Counted from the first letter of the stretch, positions 27,462 through 36,523 are shown. The stretch: DNA of 64,000 bases from an uncultured Saccharospirillaceae bacterium (GCA_947499545.1 CANMOZ010000001.1:558001-622000), one strand, 5' to 3'. Notes: generated by a model from the sequence alone, not told the origin. Numbers and translations are program-made.

Positions 27462-28481
27462 ATGGTGCAATTCCCGCGCATTCACCGAAATCAAAATATT
27501 TCTAAATGGTTCATAGCTTCAAAAGGGTTTTTTCTGCTTCCATATTTGTTGCTTGGCACCATCATGACGGGATGTGGTGGCTCTTCTGATTCAAGTACTA
27601 GCGTAAAAGATTCTACATTAAACCCATCAGCTGAAAGTCAAAATAATCCGGATTTACCCAAAACAGACAGTAATTTCGAAACCAAGCATTTAGATATTCA
27701 AATCGGCATTTACGATAAAAATCGTAAATTAAATTGTGGCGATAGAATTGAAGGGCTAGGCCAGGAATCTGATACGCTCGTACTGTCTCAGTTGAAATTT
27801 TACCTTCATGACATTGAATTGCTGGATTCCTATTCAAATCAATGGTACCCAATCAATCTGAACAAGACCGACTATCAATTTGTTGAAGATAAAAATAACG
27901 CTAACAAACAACAAATTGCATATTTGAATTTACTTAACCAAGATCCATGTGATGTTCTAGGTTCAGACAGTATAACGAATAAAAAACTACAGACCTCTAT
28001 AAAAGGGCAGCTTAATGTTCCATTATCTGCTCAGCTTACATCAATAAAATTTAAAGTTGGCATTCCTGAGCGTTACAATCATATTGATATTAATAACACA
28101 CAAACAGATTCTTTCTTTGGTTACGATCAAAATACTCACTGGACTTGGCTTACAGGCTACCGCTTTATGATGATTGATCTTTGGGATGCACAGGCGCCAA
28201 AATGGTGTCTGCACCTTGGTTCAAAAGACTGCACAATCAATTCCGAACGCAAATACAGTTGCTCTAAATCTAACCGACCAGAAATAATTCTTGATAACTT
28301 CAACCCATTTCAAGACGACATTGCTATTGATTTGAGAGGTTTTTTTGAGGGTTATGCCTATGGAAGTCACAATTGCCATGGCAATATCCCTGAAATCATT
28401 CTTAATCGACTAGGATTAAATAATAATGGTTATACAGATCACGCGTTAGAACAAAAACTTTTTAAAGTTAAAAAGCCATAA
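27462..28481 (+). CDS. mbnP: MbnP-family metal-binding lipoprotein (metallo-mystery pair)
   Basis: The 339-residue protein has a signal sequence ending in a lipobox-like MTGCGGSS, a serine-rich linker, then the MbnP domain. Diagnostic features are LNCGDRI, DPCD, THWTWLTGYRFMMIDLW and KWCLHLGSKDC followed by YSCSKSNRPEI and SHNCHG, i.e. the conserved cysteines plus a tryptophan-rich segment. In Methylosinus, MbnH oxidises one MbnP tryptophan to kynurenine and MbnP then binds copper. A di-heme MbnH gene follows directly here. The protein would be membrane-anchored in the periplasm or at the surface. Which tryptophan is modified cannot be told from sequence alone. Confidence 0.85.
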   Translation: MVQFPRIHRNQNISKWFIASKGFFLLPYLLLGTIMTGCGGSSDSSTSVKDSTLNPSAESQNNPDLPKTDSNFETKHLDIQIGIYDKNRKLNCGDRIEGLGQESDTLVLSQLKFYLHDIELLDSYSNQWYPINLNKTDYQFVEDKNNANKQQIAYLNLLNQDPCDVLGSDSITNKKLQTSIKGQLNVPLSAQLTSIKFKVGIPERYNHIDINNTQTDSFFGYDQNTHWTWLTGYRFMMIDLWDAQAPKWCLHLGSKDCTINSERKYSCSKSNRPEIILDNFNPFQDDIAIDLRGFFEGYAYGSHNCHGNIPEIILNRLGLNNNGYTDHALEQKLFKVKKP

Positions 28482-28509
28482 TAACTATATACAATCAATA
28501 AGCATACGA

Positions 28510-28549
28510 AGCTGATGTTATTTAAATATGACATCAGCTCTTATTTTTT
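28510..28549 (+). terminator. Terminator or attenuator between mbnP and mbnH
   Basis: AGCTGATGT and ACATCAGCT form a perfect 9-bp stem with a 12-base loop, followed by a T-rich tract. It lies 28 bases after the mbnP stop and would lower read-through into mbnH. Confidence 0.75.
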
Positions 28550-28598
28550 CTAGTAACAGGAATACTAAAACCATATCACTCATCATTTTGGTTGATTT

Positions 28599-29792
28599 AT
28601 GAAAAGCAGTAATATCCTACAAAAATATCTACGTCCCATGTTTATTTTAAGCTTATGCCTTTTACAGAGCTGCATAGACAAAAGTAGAACTAATATCCAC
28701 GACAACACTTTAAAAATTCGAAAATCATTCAATTGGGAAGTACCTGCTAACACTAGGCTTCCTTACACACCTGACAATAATCCTGTTACAGAAGCCAAAT
28801 TCCAACTAGGGCGACATTTATTCTATGACAAGCGCCTATCAATCAATGAATCTATTTCTTGCAGCAGCTGCCACAAGCAGTCTTTAGCCTTCACTGATGG
28901 ATTAGAACGATCAGTAGGGTTAAATAATGAACATCATACCCGTAATGCTCAACCTCTTATCAATAGTGCTTATTTTTCTACTTTTACTTGGTCAAACAAC
29001 TTGCTGACATCTCTAGAATCACAAATAAGTGTACCTTTATTCGGAGATAATCCAATTTTAGAACATGGATGGACCGCGCAATCCTTTGAAGATGTATTCA
29101 TTCCATTTTTGCAGTCAGATTCAACCTATCAATCCTTATTAGCATCTGCATTTCCAAATCAAAATAAAACAACCCAGCAAACGGTTATATATGCGCTTGC
29201 TTCATTTATCAGAGGGATAAATGCTTTTAACTCTCCCTTTGATCAGTTTGAAAATGGCGTCTCAGATGCACTTACAGACTCTCAAAAAAGGGGTTATCTT
29301 CTATTTACAAATGATGAACGTTTTGAATGTTTCCATTGCCATTCAGGAAAATTATTCTCGGATTCCTATCGAGATGCCAATATGAAAATTTTTGATACAC
29401 CTTTCCATAATACAGGGTTATACAACTTATCACCTCAAGGGGATTATCCAGCAGAAAGTAATGGCTTAATAGACGTAACTGGCAGGTCTAGCGATAGAGC
29501 AAAATTTCGTACACCAACTTTGAGGAACATAGAAGTGACAGCCCCTTATATGCATGATGGGAGCATTGCCACTTTAGAAGAAGTCATTGATTTTTATGCT
29601 GCAGGAGGAAGGAATCTAACATCAGGTCGATATAAAGGCGATGGTCGTCAAAACCCTCAAAAAAGTCAATTTGTAAAAGGCTTTTCTATTTCTCAACAAG
29701 AAAAAGAAGATCTTATTAATTTTCTAAAGTCACTGACCGATCAATCAGCGTTAACAAATGAACGCTTTTCTGATCCCTGGCTCAAAGAGTGA
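28599..29792 (+). CDS. mbnH: MbnH-family di-heme cytochrome c (peroxidase superfamily)
   Basis: The 397-residue protein has an N-terminal export signal (residues 1-27; LCLLQSCID looks like a lipobox). Two CxxCH haem sites are visible, CSSCHKQ and CFHCHSG, the layout of bacterial di-haem peroxidases. APYMHDGSIATLEEVIDFYA near the C-terminus is typical of the MbnH branch. MbnH uses a bis-Fe(IV) state to oxidise a tryptophan of MbnP. It is 117 bases after mbnP, with a terminator-like hairpin between, and 38 bases before the barrel gene. Pairing with mbnP makes the assignment firmer than sequence alone. Confidence 0.88.
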   Translation: MKSSNILQKYLRPMFILSLCLLQSCIDKSRTNIHDNTLKIRKSFNWEVPANTRLPYTPDNNPVTEAKFQLGRHLFYDKRLSINESISCSSCHKQSLAFTDGLERSVGLNNEHHTRNAQPLINSAYFSTFTWSNNLLTSLESQISVPLFGDNPILEHGWTAQSFEDVFIPFLQSDSTYQSLLASAFPNQNKTTQQTVIYALASFIRGINAFNSPFDQFENGVSDALTDSQKRGYLLFTNDERFECFHCHSGKLFSDSYRDANMKIFDTPFHNTGLYNLSPQGDYPAESNGLIDVTGRSSDRAKFRTPTLRNIEVTAPYMHDGSIATLEEVIDFYAAGGRNLTSGRYKGDGRQNPQKSQFVKGFSISQQEKEDLINFLKSLTDQSALTNERFSDPWLKE

Positions 29793-29830
29793 TTTTGATT
29801 TAGCCAGTACATTTGGGTGGAGTACATAAT

Positions 29831-31039
29831 ATGCCTAATTACTTTAAAATGTCTCTTTTATGGATTTCCTTGATTCATAGTGCAGGGGCTTGGGGTCACC
29901 ACGATGATGATTTGTTTGATCCAACCTATGGTACTTTAACCTGGGGTGTTGAAGCCTCTGGTGGATTTCGATCAGGTTCCAGAAACAACGAAACTTGGCA
30001 GATACCGGGTCTATTGATGGGAGGTGAATCTGAACGTCCAACTTCTAACACTTCCTTAGATAACCTTAATATAAATCTCGATTTTCAGCATCTCTCAGGT
30101 GTTTTTCTAGGATTGGATATTGGTCAACACCATGGGGATACGCTAAGTCTTGAAGAAGGGCTTATCGGTTGGCAAGATCCTCAAAAAACAACAACCGCTC
30201 GCTTAGGGAGGATGAAAGCAACCTTTAATCAAACATTGATGTCACACCCTTCTAGTCGAACCTTTAGTCGAAATACCCTGCTCGATGATGCATTTTGGGG
30301 CGGTCACTATACTGATGAAGGCATTAATGTTGAACACAAGGCCTTGCCCTGGATAGCCGTAGGAGCAGATCTCTGGCAAGGAAATGCATATCCCGCCACC
30401 TCAGGAAAAAAAGGGGGTGCTCAAGACGTATATGTACAATTGAACCCTAATTTCAATCGCTTAAATGCCCTAGTAAAACTTTGGGCCTGGAAGGGGGCTT
30501 CATATGGAAGATTTGATACACGAGTTGGATCATCTGGGCATAATCATGGAGGCGCTGCATCTTCATCCAATGAAGAAATAAGGTTCAGTGGTGATTTGGT
30601 TGCCTGGGGGGCCTATACACAAGGTACAGCACCATTATCACCTTCCGTTAATGGCAGCGTTCAAGCAGGGTGGATCCATATAGAATCTGATGGTGATTTA
30701 GAAGATCCAACTAGACAAGTTGATCTTGAAAGTCAACACCAAGGATTTTGGATTTCTACTGCTGTCAGCTTTAATGAGAAGCATCGTTTTGCGCTTCGAT
30801 ACAGTGCCTTAGACCTTGATAATGAAGTTTCTGGAACAGGTGCTGCTAGCCTAGCAAAAGATAGCTACTTATTGCCGATTAAAAACACACCAGACATATG
30901 GGAAGCAGCTTATTTGTATTTTTGGCGGCCAGGTATGGGTATCAGATTCGAATGGATCAAAGACCAAACAACATTAGAATCGGATGAATATGTTGGATTA
31001 GGGGTATTTTTAAGGTTTAGTAATAAGCCTACGTTTTGA
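29831..31039 (+). CDS. Outer-membrane beta-barrel protein of the mbnPH cluster
   Basis: About 402 residues from the ATG at 29831, which has a GGAG nine bases upstream; a TTG at 29813 is in frame but lacks this. A signal peptide ends near GAWG, followed by a His/Asp-rich HHDDDLFD. The rest alternates polar and aromatic residues (FLGLDIGQHHGDTLSLEEG, AWGAYTQGTAPLSPSV) and ends with GVFLRFSNKPTF, whose final Phe fits BAM-assembled barrels. A Gly/His/Ser loop (SSGHNHGGAASSS) might touch metal. Barrel proteins often accompany MbnP/MbnH genes, so a role in metal passage is plausible but unproven. Confidence 0.7.
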   Translation: MPNYFKMSLLWISLIHSAGAWGHHDDDLFDPTYGTLTWGVEASGGFRSGSRNNETWQIPGLLMGGESERPTSNTSLDNLNINLDFQHLSGVFLGLDIGQHHGDTLSLEEGLIGWQDPQKTTTARLGRMKATFNQTLMSHPSSRTFSRNTLLDDAFWGGHYTDEGINVEHKALPWIAVGADLWQGNAYPATSGKKGGAQDVYVQLNPNFNRLNALVKLWAWKGASYGRFDTRVGSSGHNHGGAASSSNEEIRFSGDLVAWGAYTQGTAPLSPSVNGSVQAGWIHIESDGDLEDPTRQVDLESQHQGFWISTAVSFNEKHRFALRYSALDLDNEVSGTGAASLAKDSYLLPIKNTPDIWEAAYLYFWRPGMGIRFEWIKDQTTLESDEYVGLGVFLRFSNKPTF

Positions 31040-31084
31040 GCAATTGCTCAGTGCTTTTCAATTTATTATAAAGTATTTGAAAGC

Positions 31085-31120
31085 AGTGGCTGTTCAATCA
31101 CAGCCACTTCATTTACTTTT
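31085..31120. terminator. Shared terminator between convergent genes
   Basis: AGTGGCTGT and ACAGCCACT form a perfect 9-bp stem around a 6-base loop, with a T-rich stretch on the plus side. It lies between the plus-strand barrel gene and the minus-strand GT2-GtrA gene. Its plus-strand activity looks better than the minus. Confidence 0.65.
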
Positions 31121-32255
31121 GTTCGGGAAATGAATCAGTCGTATCACCTTCCAAAACTTCTTTTTCCAGCGGTCTAAACACCAACACACGTGCTACCATA
31201 AAATTAAAGCCCATTCCCATCAATACACCCACCATCAACGCAGGGTATTTATGTTCCATAAAAAATGGGACGTAGTCTGTAAGCAATTTATAGCTGCCAA
31301 AATTCAGGACAAACCCAAACCCTGATGTGGTTACAAATGACGCCCATTGCTTGAATTTACTGTCTTTTTTGCGGTCAGTGAAGGTGATCGTTCTATTCCA
31401 GAACCAGTTCCACGTAACCGCTGGCCAAAATGAAATGGCTCTTGCCATGTCATGCGTTAAGCCTGCCAATTGCAAACAAAAATAGAACAGGGAATCCAGC
31501 AAGAAGCCTGTGCCCCCAACAAGACCGAACTGTACAAATTCGGATGCCGCAGGAAATTTAAACGTATAGAGTCTTCGCAAATGCCGGAGATAACGAACCT
31601 GCTCTTTCAAATCAAGCTTACTTTCACCATGTTGGCGATCACTGAAATGAATGGGTACCTCTTGAGGGTTTTTAAATCGGCCTTTGACCAGAATTTCAAG
31701 ACCAATTTTATAGCCAAGCGGTGAGAGCAGGTGAGTTTTAGGAAAATGGCTTCTTTGAAAGCCAAAAAATCCTGACATAGGATCTTTAATGCTGCACAAG
31801 GGAAGTGCCAGCCATGTGGCAATTTTGGAATTCAATAATCTAAATATGCCCCAATCTTCATCAAACGACCCTCCTTTGACGTAACGGCTACCAACGCAAA
31901 AATCCGCCACGCCACTTTCTAGTTTTGAAAGCATTGGCAGAATTGCTTCTGCTGGGTGCGATAAATCCGCATCCATGACGATGATGTACTCCCCTTGAGC
32001 AGTACTAATGCCATGAATAACAGCTGTACTCAGCCCTCGTTCTTGAGTACGTACTTCAATCCGTACAGGATACCCCTGCTGTTGTAACACGCTAACCGCT
32101 TCGACGGATCCATCTTGAGAGTTATCATCAACAAAGATCACTTCATAGGAACAGTGTTGCCCAACAACTTCCCCAATTTTTTGGGTTATCAGTGGTATAT
32201 TGAGCACTTCTTTATAAGTAGGAATCACCACCGACAGCTTCAATGCATCAGACAT
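31113..32255 (-). CDS. Polyprenyl-phosphate glycosyltransferase (GT2, DPM1-like) fused to a GtrA domain
   Basis: The 380-residue protein begins LKLSVVIPTYKEVLNIPLIT and has VDDNSQDGS and MDADLSHPAEAI, the GT2 motifs of dolichol-phosphate mannose synthase-like enzymes, up to about residue 235. Residues 240-360 are a GtrA-like four-helix membrane domain (FVQFGLVGGTGFLLDSLFYF). Such proteins load a sugar onto undecaprenyl phosphate and may help flip it. The next genes upstream encode a GT39 transferase that uses such a donor. GAGG lies six bases before the ATG. It overlaps the PAP2 gene by 8 bases. Confidence 0.88.
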   Translation of the reverse strand: MSDALKLSVVIPTYKEVLNIPLITQKIGEVVGQHCSYEVIFVDDNSQDGSVEAVSVLQQQGYPVRIEVRTQERGLSTAVIHGISTAQGEYIIVMDADLSHPAEAILPMLSKLESGVADFCVGSRYVKGGSFDEDWGIFRLLNSKIATWLALPLCSIKDPMSGFFGFQRSHFPKTHLLSPLGYKIGLEILVKGRFKNPQEVPIHFSDRQHGESKLDLKEQVRYLRHLRRLYTFKFPAASEFVQFGLVGGTGFLLDSLFYFCLQLAGLTHDMARAISFWPAVTWNWFWNRTITFTDRKKDSKFKQWASFVTTSGFGFVLNFGSYKLLTDYVPFFMEHKYPALMVGVLMGMGFNFMVARVLVFRPLEKEVLEGDTTDSFPEQK

Positions 32256-33039
32256 GTACGTCCTCTCGAATTCTCAAAACACGGCGAGAACAGTATTGAG
32301 TACTGAACCATAAACCGATTAAAGCCGTGCTATATTGCAACCACCCAACATTTGGGAACCCAGGGTTATGAAGCCAGAGCGCTTGGCTGCCTAAATACGT
32401 AACCAACAATAGGAGAATCCGTTTCCCATACCCCATACGTCCAATATAAGGGTCTACCAATAACATTGAAACGCCAAAAAACCAGCCTATGGCGGCGCCA
32501 AATAAAATATCTTCCGGCCAGTGTACTCCAATCGCAACCCTTGATAAGGCACTCAAAGTTGCCCACACCCAAACCAACGTAATGAACCATTTTGAATGCA
32601 CGTATACCGTGAGAATACCGGCGAATAAAAACACGGTGGCCGCATGACCTGAAGGAAAGGCACCCAAACTCAAAGCATCACCTAACATATTGATACTTTC
32701 GGGTTCTATAATTGAAGGAGGCCGCATTATGTCAAGAGCTCTTTTTAGAACCTGAACACATGCCGTAGTAGCTATGGCCGACAAAGCAAAGGCAAAAACC
32801 ATTCTTTCTTTAAATGCTAGGAAAATGGATGCAATAGCCGCCACCCACAAAGCGTCTCCTGAAAGACTTAGCGCTTGCCATACCCACTCTGGAGCCATGG
32901 CTTGTAATCCGTGGTGCAGTTCCAAAAATAGCGCTTGGTTTTGGTGCGTGACCCACACCACAAACCACCCGATCATTAAGCAACCACTGATTAAGATAAG
33001 CCGCAACCAGGGCCTAATCTCTGTTTTGCAATCCTTCAC
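32248..33039 (-). CDS. PAP2-family membrane phosphatase
   Basis: The conserved phosphatase motifs are all present: KRALDIMRPP, PSGHAATVF and SRVAIGVHWPEDIL, within a six-helix membrane protein. Such enzymes remove phosphate from undecaprenyl diphosphate or other lipid phosphates. The open frame extends to 33222, deep inside the neighbouring gene; I prefer the GTG at 33039, which has a GAGG nine bases upstream and gives the usual short cytoplasmic N-terminus. An ATG at 33060 is the alternative. In this operon it may recycle the polyprenyl carrier used by the GT2 and GT39 enzymes. Confidence 0.85.
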   Translation of the reverse strand: MKDCKTEIRPWLRLILISGCLMIGWFVVWVTHQNQALFLELHHGLQAMAPEWVWQALSLSGDALWVAAIASIFLAFKERMVFAFALSAIATTACVQVLKRALDIMRPPSIIEPESINMLGDALSLGAFPSGHAATVFLFAGILTVYVHSKWFITLVWVWATLSALSRVAIGVHWPEDILFGAAIGWFFGVSMLLVDPYIGRMGYGKRILLLLVTYLGSQALWLHNPGFPNVGWLQYSTALIGLWFSTQYCSRRVLRIREDVHV

Positions 33040-34498
33040 ACCGATAGACCTCAAACTCATGAATTTTAACTGACTGATAAGACCATGACATTTGTGCTTT
33101 AGGTTGGCATTTCTGAAAATAGGACAATGCCTCTCGATGCCAACCAGAGTAATCTCGGTAAGCCAGCACAATACCCGCTGAACCTTTGGGTGCATCGCCA
33201 TACCAAAGATCAAATTGATCATATCGATTATCTAACACATGAACCGGTAGAGGCCTGGCGTACCATGCAATGCGGCTAGCATGTGACCAGTTAGGTATAA
33301 AGAGTGGCAATGGTTCAGCGGAGTCATTGGCTTCTTCAGCAATCTTTTGCATCTGCTCAGCAACTTCTTTCCACCCTGTCACATCTGCAAGCGGATGTTG
33401 ATAGTTTTGATAGGGGAGCGGTGCTCTGAATATCACAAGATAAAAAACCATCATCAAGAGGCCTGATATCACCACCAATAACGCGCTTCCCCATTTCTGA
33501 AATCGACTTAAGCCAGAGGTCAGCATGGCTGCTATTAAAGGCAAGGTGAATACCACGCCAACGGCTGTCCAGTGAGGTAATGAGCGCCCTTTCATAGCCA
33601 GCAGACTGAATAGCAGCAATATGGGTACAGCAAAAATCAAAAGTAACTTATGTTCAGCTTGCCCACGCAGCAATGACCAGCCAAGTGCAAAAAAACCTAA
33701 AACGTAGATACCGGGTGTGTAGGCCAGTAGCTGTACCAGCTGCATTTTTGCACCATCAGACACGTCTAGCTGGTTGCGCCCTGCACTATGATCAAGCTGG
33801 TATGCAAAGGAAATCCAATTGTGCTCAGCATTCCAATACAATATGGGGGCAATACATATCAACGCAAAAGCACCTGCTACCCAAAGGCCAGGCTCTCGTA
33901 AGATTTTGAATCCTCTATATTGCATTAGCGCGAGCAACACTGAAAATGCCAGCGTTATCGCGGTATATTTGCTTAGAGCTGCCAACCCTAGCGCTAATCC
34001 TAATAGCACCCAATCGACCGCCCGATTTGAACCTACAATAGTCAGCTTGTAAGTTTGAACAAATGTCCACCAAGCACAAAACAACAAAGGAATTTCGGGT
34101 ACCAAGGCAAAGCCCAGTAGCTTCAAAATGGGAGATAGCACCCATAATCCTAAAACAGCTACCATACTGGAACGACCAAATACTGCGTGAGTCCACTGAC
34201 AAACCCAACAAATCGTCCCCAACATAAGCAGCTGTGGCCAAAGTCTTAAGACATATTCAAACTCACCGAGCTCCAAAGCCAATGCCTGCAACCAGCCAAC
34301 CATTGGTGGATGATCAAAATAGCTCCAGTCCAATTTCAGTCCGTATAAAGCGTAGTGAGCCTCATCGGGCGTCAAAGGTGTGAACCAGACGAGAACGGAA
34401 TTCGTAGCAAACCAAACGATGGCGAGAAGCCATACCGTCACTTCGATAGGCGTTCTTAAAAATGGGGGCTTTTCTTGACTAGAAACAGATTGGGTCAC
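33014..34498 (-). CDS. GT39/ArnT-like membrane glycosyltransferase
   Basis: The 494-residue polytopic protein has the first periplasmic loop motif DEAHYALYGLKLDWSYFDHP, with the acidic pair and HPP typical of GT39/GT83 (ArnT/PMT) enzymes. About ten or more helices follow, then a soluble periplasmic tail. These enzymes move a sugar from a polyprenyl-phosphate donor to lipid A, another lipid or protein on the outer face. The start is GTG with GAGG seven bases upstream, placed in the end of the preceding gene's region. It overlaps the PAP2 gene. It likely uses the donor made by the GT2-GtrA protein. Confidence 0.85.
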   Translation of the reverse strand: MTQSVSSQEKPPFLRTPIEVTVWLLAIVWFATNSVLVWFTPLTPDEAHYALYGLKLDWSYFDHPPMVGWLQALALELGEFEYVLRLWPQLLMLGTICWVCQWTHAVFGRSSMVAVLGLWVLSPILKLLGFALVPEIPLLFCAWWTFVQTYKLTIVGSNRAVDWVLLGLALGLAALSKYTAITLAFSVLLALMQYRGFKILREPGLWVAGAFALICIAPILYWNAEHNWISFAYQLDHSAGRNQLDVSDGAKMQLVQLLAYTPGIYVLGFFALGWSLLRGQAEHKLLLIFAVPILLLFSLLAMKGRSLPHWTAVGVVFTLPLIAAMLTSGLSRFQKWGSALLVVISGLLMMVFYLVIFRAPLPYQNYQHPLADVTGWKEVAEQMQKIAEEANDSAEPLPLFIPNWSHASRIAWYARPLPVHVLDNRYDQFDLWYGDAPKGSAGIVLAYRDYSGWHREALSYFQKCQPKAQMSWSYQSVKIHEFEVYRCEGLQNRD

Positions 34499-34501
34499 GC
34501 A

Positions 34502-34774
34502 TCAACCTCTTATCAACGTCCAAGCACCCATGAGGATGAAACCAATACCTGCTATCAGTTTCAGTGTCTTTTCATTCACTACTTGGCTTAGCCATTGCCC
34601 CCCTAATACACCCAACGCACTCGCTAAGATCAAAGCGACGGATGCACCTGCAAAAATAAGCCAAGGGCTAACCCCTCGATCGGAAGCAAATAACAGGGTT
34701 GCAAGCTGTGTTTTATCACCCAATTCCGCCACAAAAACAGTGGCAAAAACAGTGGCAAAGACTTTCCACTCCAT
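34502..34774 (-). CDS. Half-size TMEM165/GDT1 (UPF0016) cation transporter
   Basis: The 90-residue protein carries one copy of the family motif, VAELGDKTQLATLLFA, in the first of three hydrophobic segments. Most homologues have two such repeats in one chain; half-size forms are thought to pair. GDT1 proteins export Mn2+ or Ca2+, and eukaryotic ones supply Mn2+ to glycosyltransferases. It is the first gene of the glycolipid operon and ends three bases before the GT39 start. A 12-base tandem repeat lies in its first codons (VFATVFATVF). I looked for a manganese riboswitch upstream and saw none. Confidence 0.85.
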   Translation of the reverse strand: MEWKVFATVFATVFVAELGDKTQLATLLFASDRGVSPWLIFAGASVALILASALGVLGGQWLSQVVNEKTLKLIAGIGFILMGAWTLIRG

Positions 34775-34996
34775 ATTGAGCCGTCTCGTGATTAAAAGGC
34801 TGACATGGTACCTTATTTGTAAATCATTCCCAACGACATCCTATCGAAAAAGAGCTACTTAAAGGCAATAATGTGCCAAGGAAAACATCAATCATCAAAG
34901 ACAGGGTCATGTCTTAAAACGGGTATCTCGCACCCTAGATCAACACTTGAAGCGAATGCTCGCAGACTAAACAGGAAGGGTTCCGCTGCAAAAATT

Positions 34997-35701
34997 CTAC
35001 TTGGCCTCATATGACTTCTGAACATAGCTTCCCTCGAGAGAGGCGCCAATGCCACAATATCCAGGATCTTTTCCCTTATAGTAAGTTACAACAGCCTTTT
35101 CATTCTCGAACTCTATCAATAGGGATTGAGATTGCTGATCTTTTCGGTCGGATGCATATACAAAGTCAAAGACAGACACAACATTATCCTTGTTACCGAA
35201 TAGTGTGGCTATTCCTGAAAAACTACAGGTCACAGCAGGAGGAGTTATTGAAGAAGGCCATGCTCCCTCAATTAATACAATGAGGTTTTTAGAACTTAAA
35301 CGAGCCACACTGAGTGTGTTGCTTCCCTGCCCAACAGATAATTCATAGGTGCCGACAAACTTAGAAAGAGGATCTTCAGGGTCGGCCACCATGCGCAGAT
35401 CTTTCAAACGTTTGGTATAAGCATTTTCAATACAGGTTTCCTCAATACACTCATTTCTCGCTCTAAGCCATGCTCTTTGGGAATGAATAAGGAAGCTCTG
35501 TGCTTCTACAGGCTCTAGCTGAAAATGCCGTTTCCATACCTTATACTCTTGGTGTAATTCACTATCTAACTTAGAAAGCTTTGCCTTACTGCAAATCAGC
35601 TTCTCAACAGCAGATGAAGCTTGCTTACAATCAAAGCTCGCGCTGTATAAAGCTGGAGCGAAAAAAGCAATTACAAGCTGTAATATTCTCGTTATCTTCA
35701 C
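34997..35701 (-). CDS. Exported protein with LprI-like (DUF1311) domain
   Basis: The 234-residue protein has a signal peptide ending near LYSA and then FDCKQASSAVEKLICSKAKL with the DUF1311/LprI cysteine pattern, continuing to CIEETC. LprI of Mycobacterium inhibits lysozyme; many proteobacterial relatives have no known role. The second half (residues 110-234, starting FVGTYELSVGQGSN) looks like a beta-rich domain with GYCGIGASLEGSYV near the end. The start is a GTG with AGAG ten bases upstream. It is a single gene, not clearly in an operon. Confidence 0.75.
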   Translation of the reverse strand: MKITRILQLVIAFFAPALYSASFDCKQASSAVEKLICSKAKLSKLDSELHQEYKVWKRHFQLEPVEAQSFLIHSQRAWLRARNECIEETCIENAYTKRLKDLRMVADPEDPLSKFVGTYELSVGQGSNTLSVARLSSKNLIVLIEGAWPSSITPPAVTCSFSGIATLFGNKDNVVSVFDFVYASDRKDQQSQSLLIEFENEKAVVTYYKGKDPGYCGIGASLEGSYVQKSYEAK

Positions 35702-35805
35702 TATATAAAGTCTCTTTGAAATTAAGCCTTACTGTAACTTGAGCCAACAAAACTGGCTTTTCAACCAAACGTCTAGTGCCTGCAAACATGACGTTTCAAC
35801 CTGCT

Positions 35806-35844
35806 CCCACTTTTCTAAATGAATGGCAAATTTAGAAAAATGGG
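35806..35844. repeat. Long inverted repeat downstream of the DUF4440 gene
   Basis: Two 15-base arms (35806-35820 and 35830-35844) are complementary at 14 of 15 positions around a 9-base loop. Neither strand has a T run after it, so it is a poor intrinsic terminator; it may be a small mobile-repeat remnant or an mRNA-end stabiliser. Confidence 0.55.
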
Positions 35845-35857
35845 TATGGATATCTAC

Positions 35858-36325
35858 TTACTGTTTCACTTCAAAATGATCTTCACGAAGCAGGGCTCTA
35901 CCATCAGGTTGCAAAACCCACAGCTCTTTTGTTATGACGCCTTCAGCATTGTTCATTTCCCAATCGGCAGAGACTTGGGCTTTATCATAACCTATAACAT
36001 TTATTACAGTGTTTTTGTATATAACGTCATCAAACCCCTTGTTAACTAAGTCAGTCCAAAAAGCAAGAATCGCTTTCTTTCCTTTAAAAGTGCCAAATGG
36101 CTTAACAACCATAATGGCATCATCCTCATAAAGTGCAGCAGCACCAGCTGCATTGCCAGAATTAAAAGCGTCTTTCCAAGATTTACTTGCTTTTGCGACG
36201 GCAATTTGAACTTTTTCATCCTGTATTGCGGATACGTGAGCTTCAGATGCTTGAATATGTTGAGTCAACATGGCACCAGAAAATAATAGACAAGCTACAT
36301 GCTTACTTAATTTATATGCGTTCAT
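35858..36325 (-). CDS. Exported NTF2-like protein (SgcJ/EcaC, DUF4440 type)
   Basis: The 155-residue protein has a signal peptide of about 26 residues ending HIQA. A small alpha+beta cone domain follows, with WKDAFNSGNAAGAAALYEDD and the pattern GTFKGKKAILAFW, typical of SgcJ/EcaC/DUF4440 proteins. This fold appears in enzymes and in binding proteins, so the function is open. GGAAG precedes the ATG. It is divergent from a LysR regulator 198 bases away, which may control it. Confidence 0.78.
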   Translation of the reverse strand: MNAYKLSKHVACLLFSGAMLTQHIQASEAHVSAIQDEKVQIAVAKASKSWKDAFNSGNAAGAAALYEDDAIMVVKPFGTFKGKKAILAFWTDLVNKGFDDVIYKNTVINVIGYDKAQVSADWEMNNAEGVITKELWVLQPDGRALLREDHFEVKQ

Positions 36326-36523
36326 TTTGCTTCCGTTTGTTAATGTCAGTTGCTATTTACATATGCAAATGACTCACAGTGAGCATCTACTTAATCAGAC
36401 AGGTGCTTTGAGTCATCCACGTTTTGATGATCAGCCTTAAAAAGGATGGTGGTGATTTTATGGTTGATTAATGTTTAGATAAACACTTCAATAAGGAATG
36501 ACTGTTAAGTAAGTTTGAATAAT

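Noticed and set aside
33040-33222. N-terminal extension of the PAP2 protein
   Set aside because: It overlaps the GT39 gene deeply, has no hydrophobic or family features, and a GTG with a good ribosome site lies at 33039.
34775-34996. Possible manganese riboswitch before the GDT1-like gene
   Set aside because: I could not find the conserved loops of the yybP-ykoY motif; the stretch holds no clear structure.
35730-35800. Integron attC-like site, with a similar TTTTCAACCAAACGT word near 54270
   Set aside because: No proper R box pair or cassette structure; only a 16-base word is shared between the two places.
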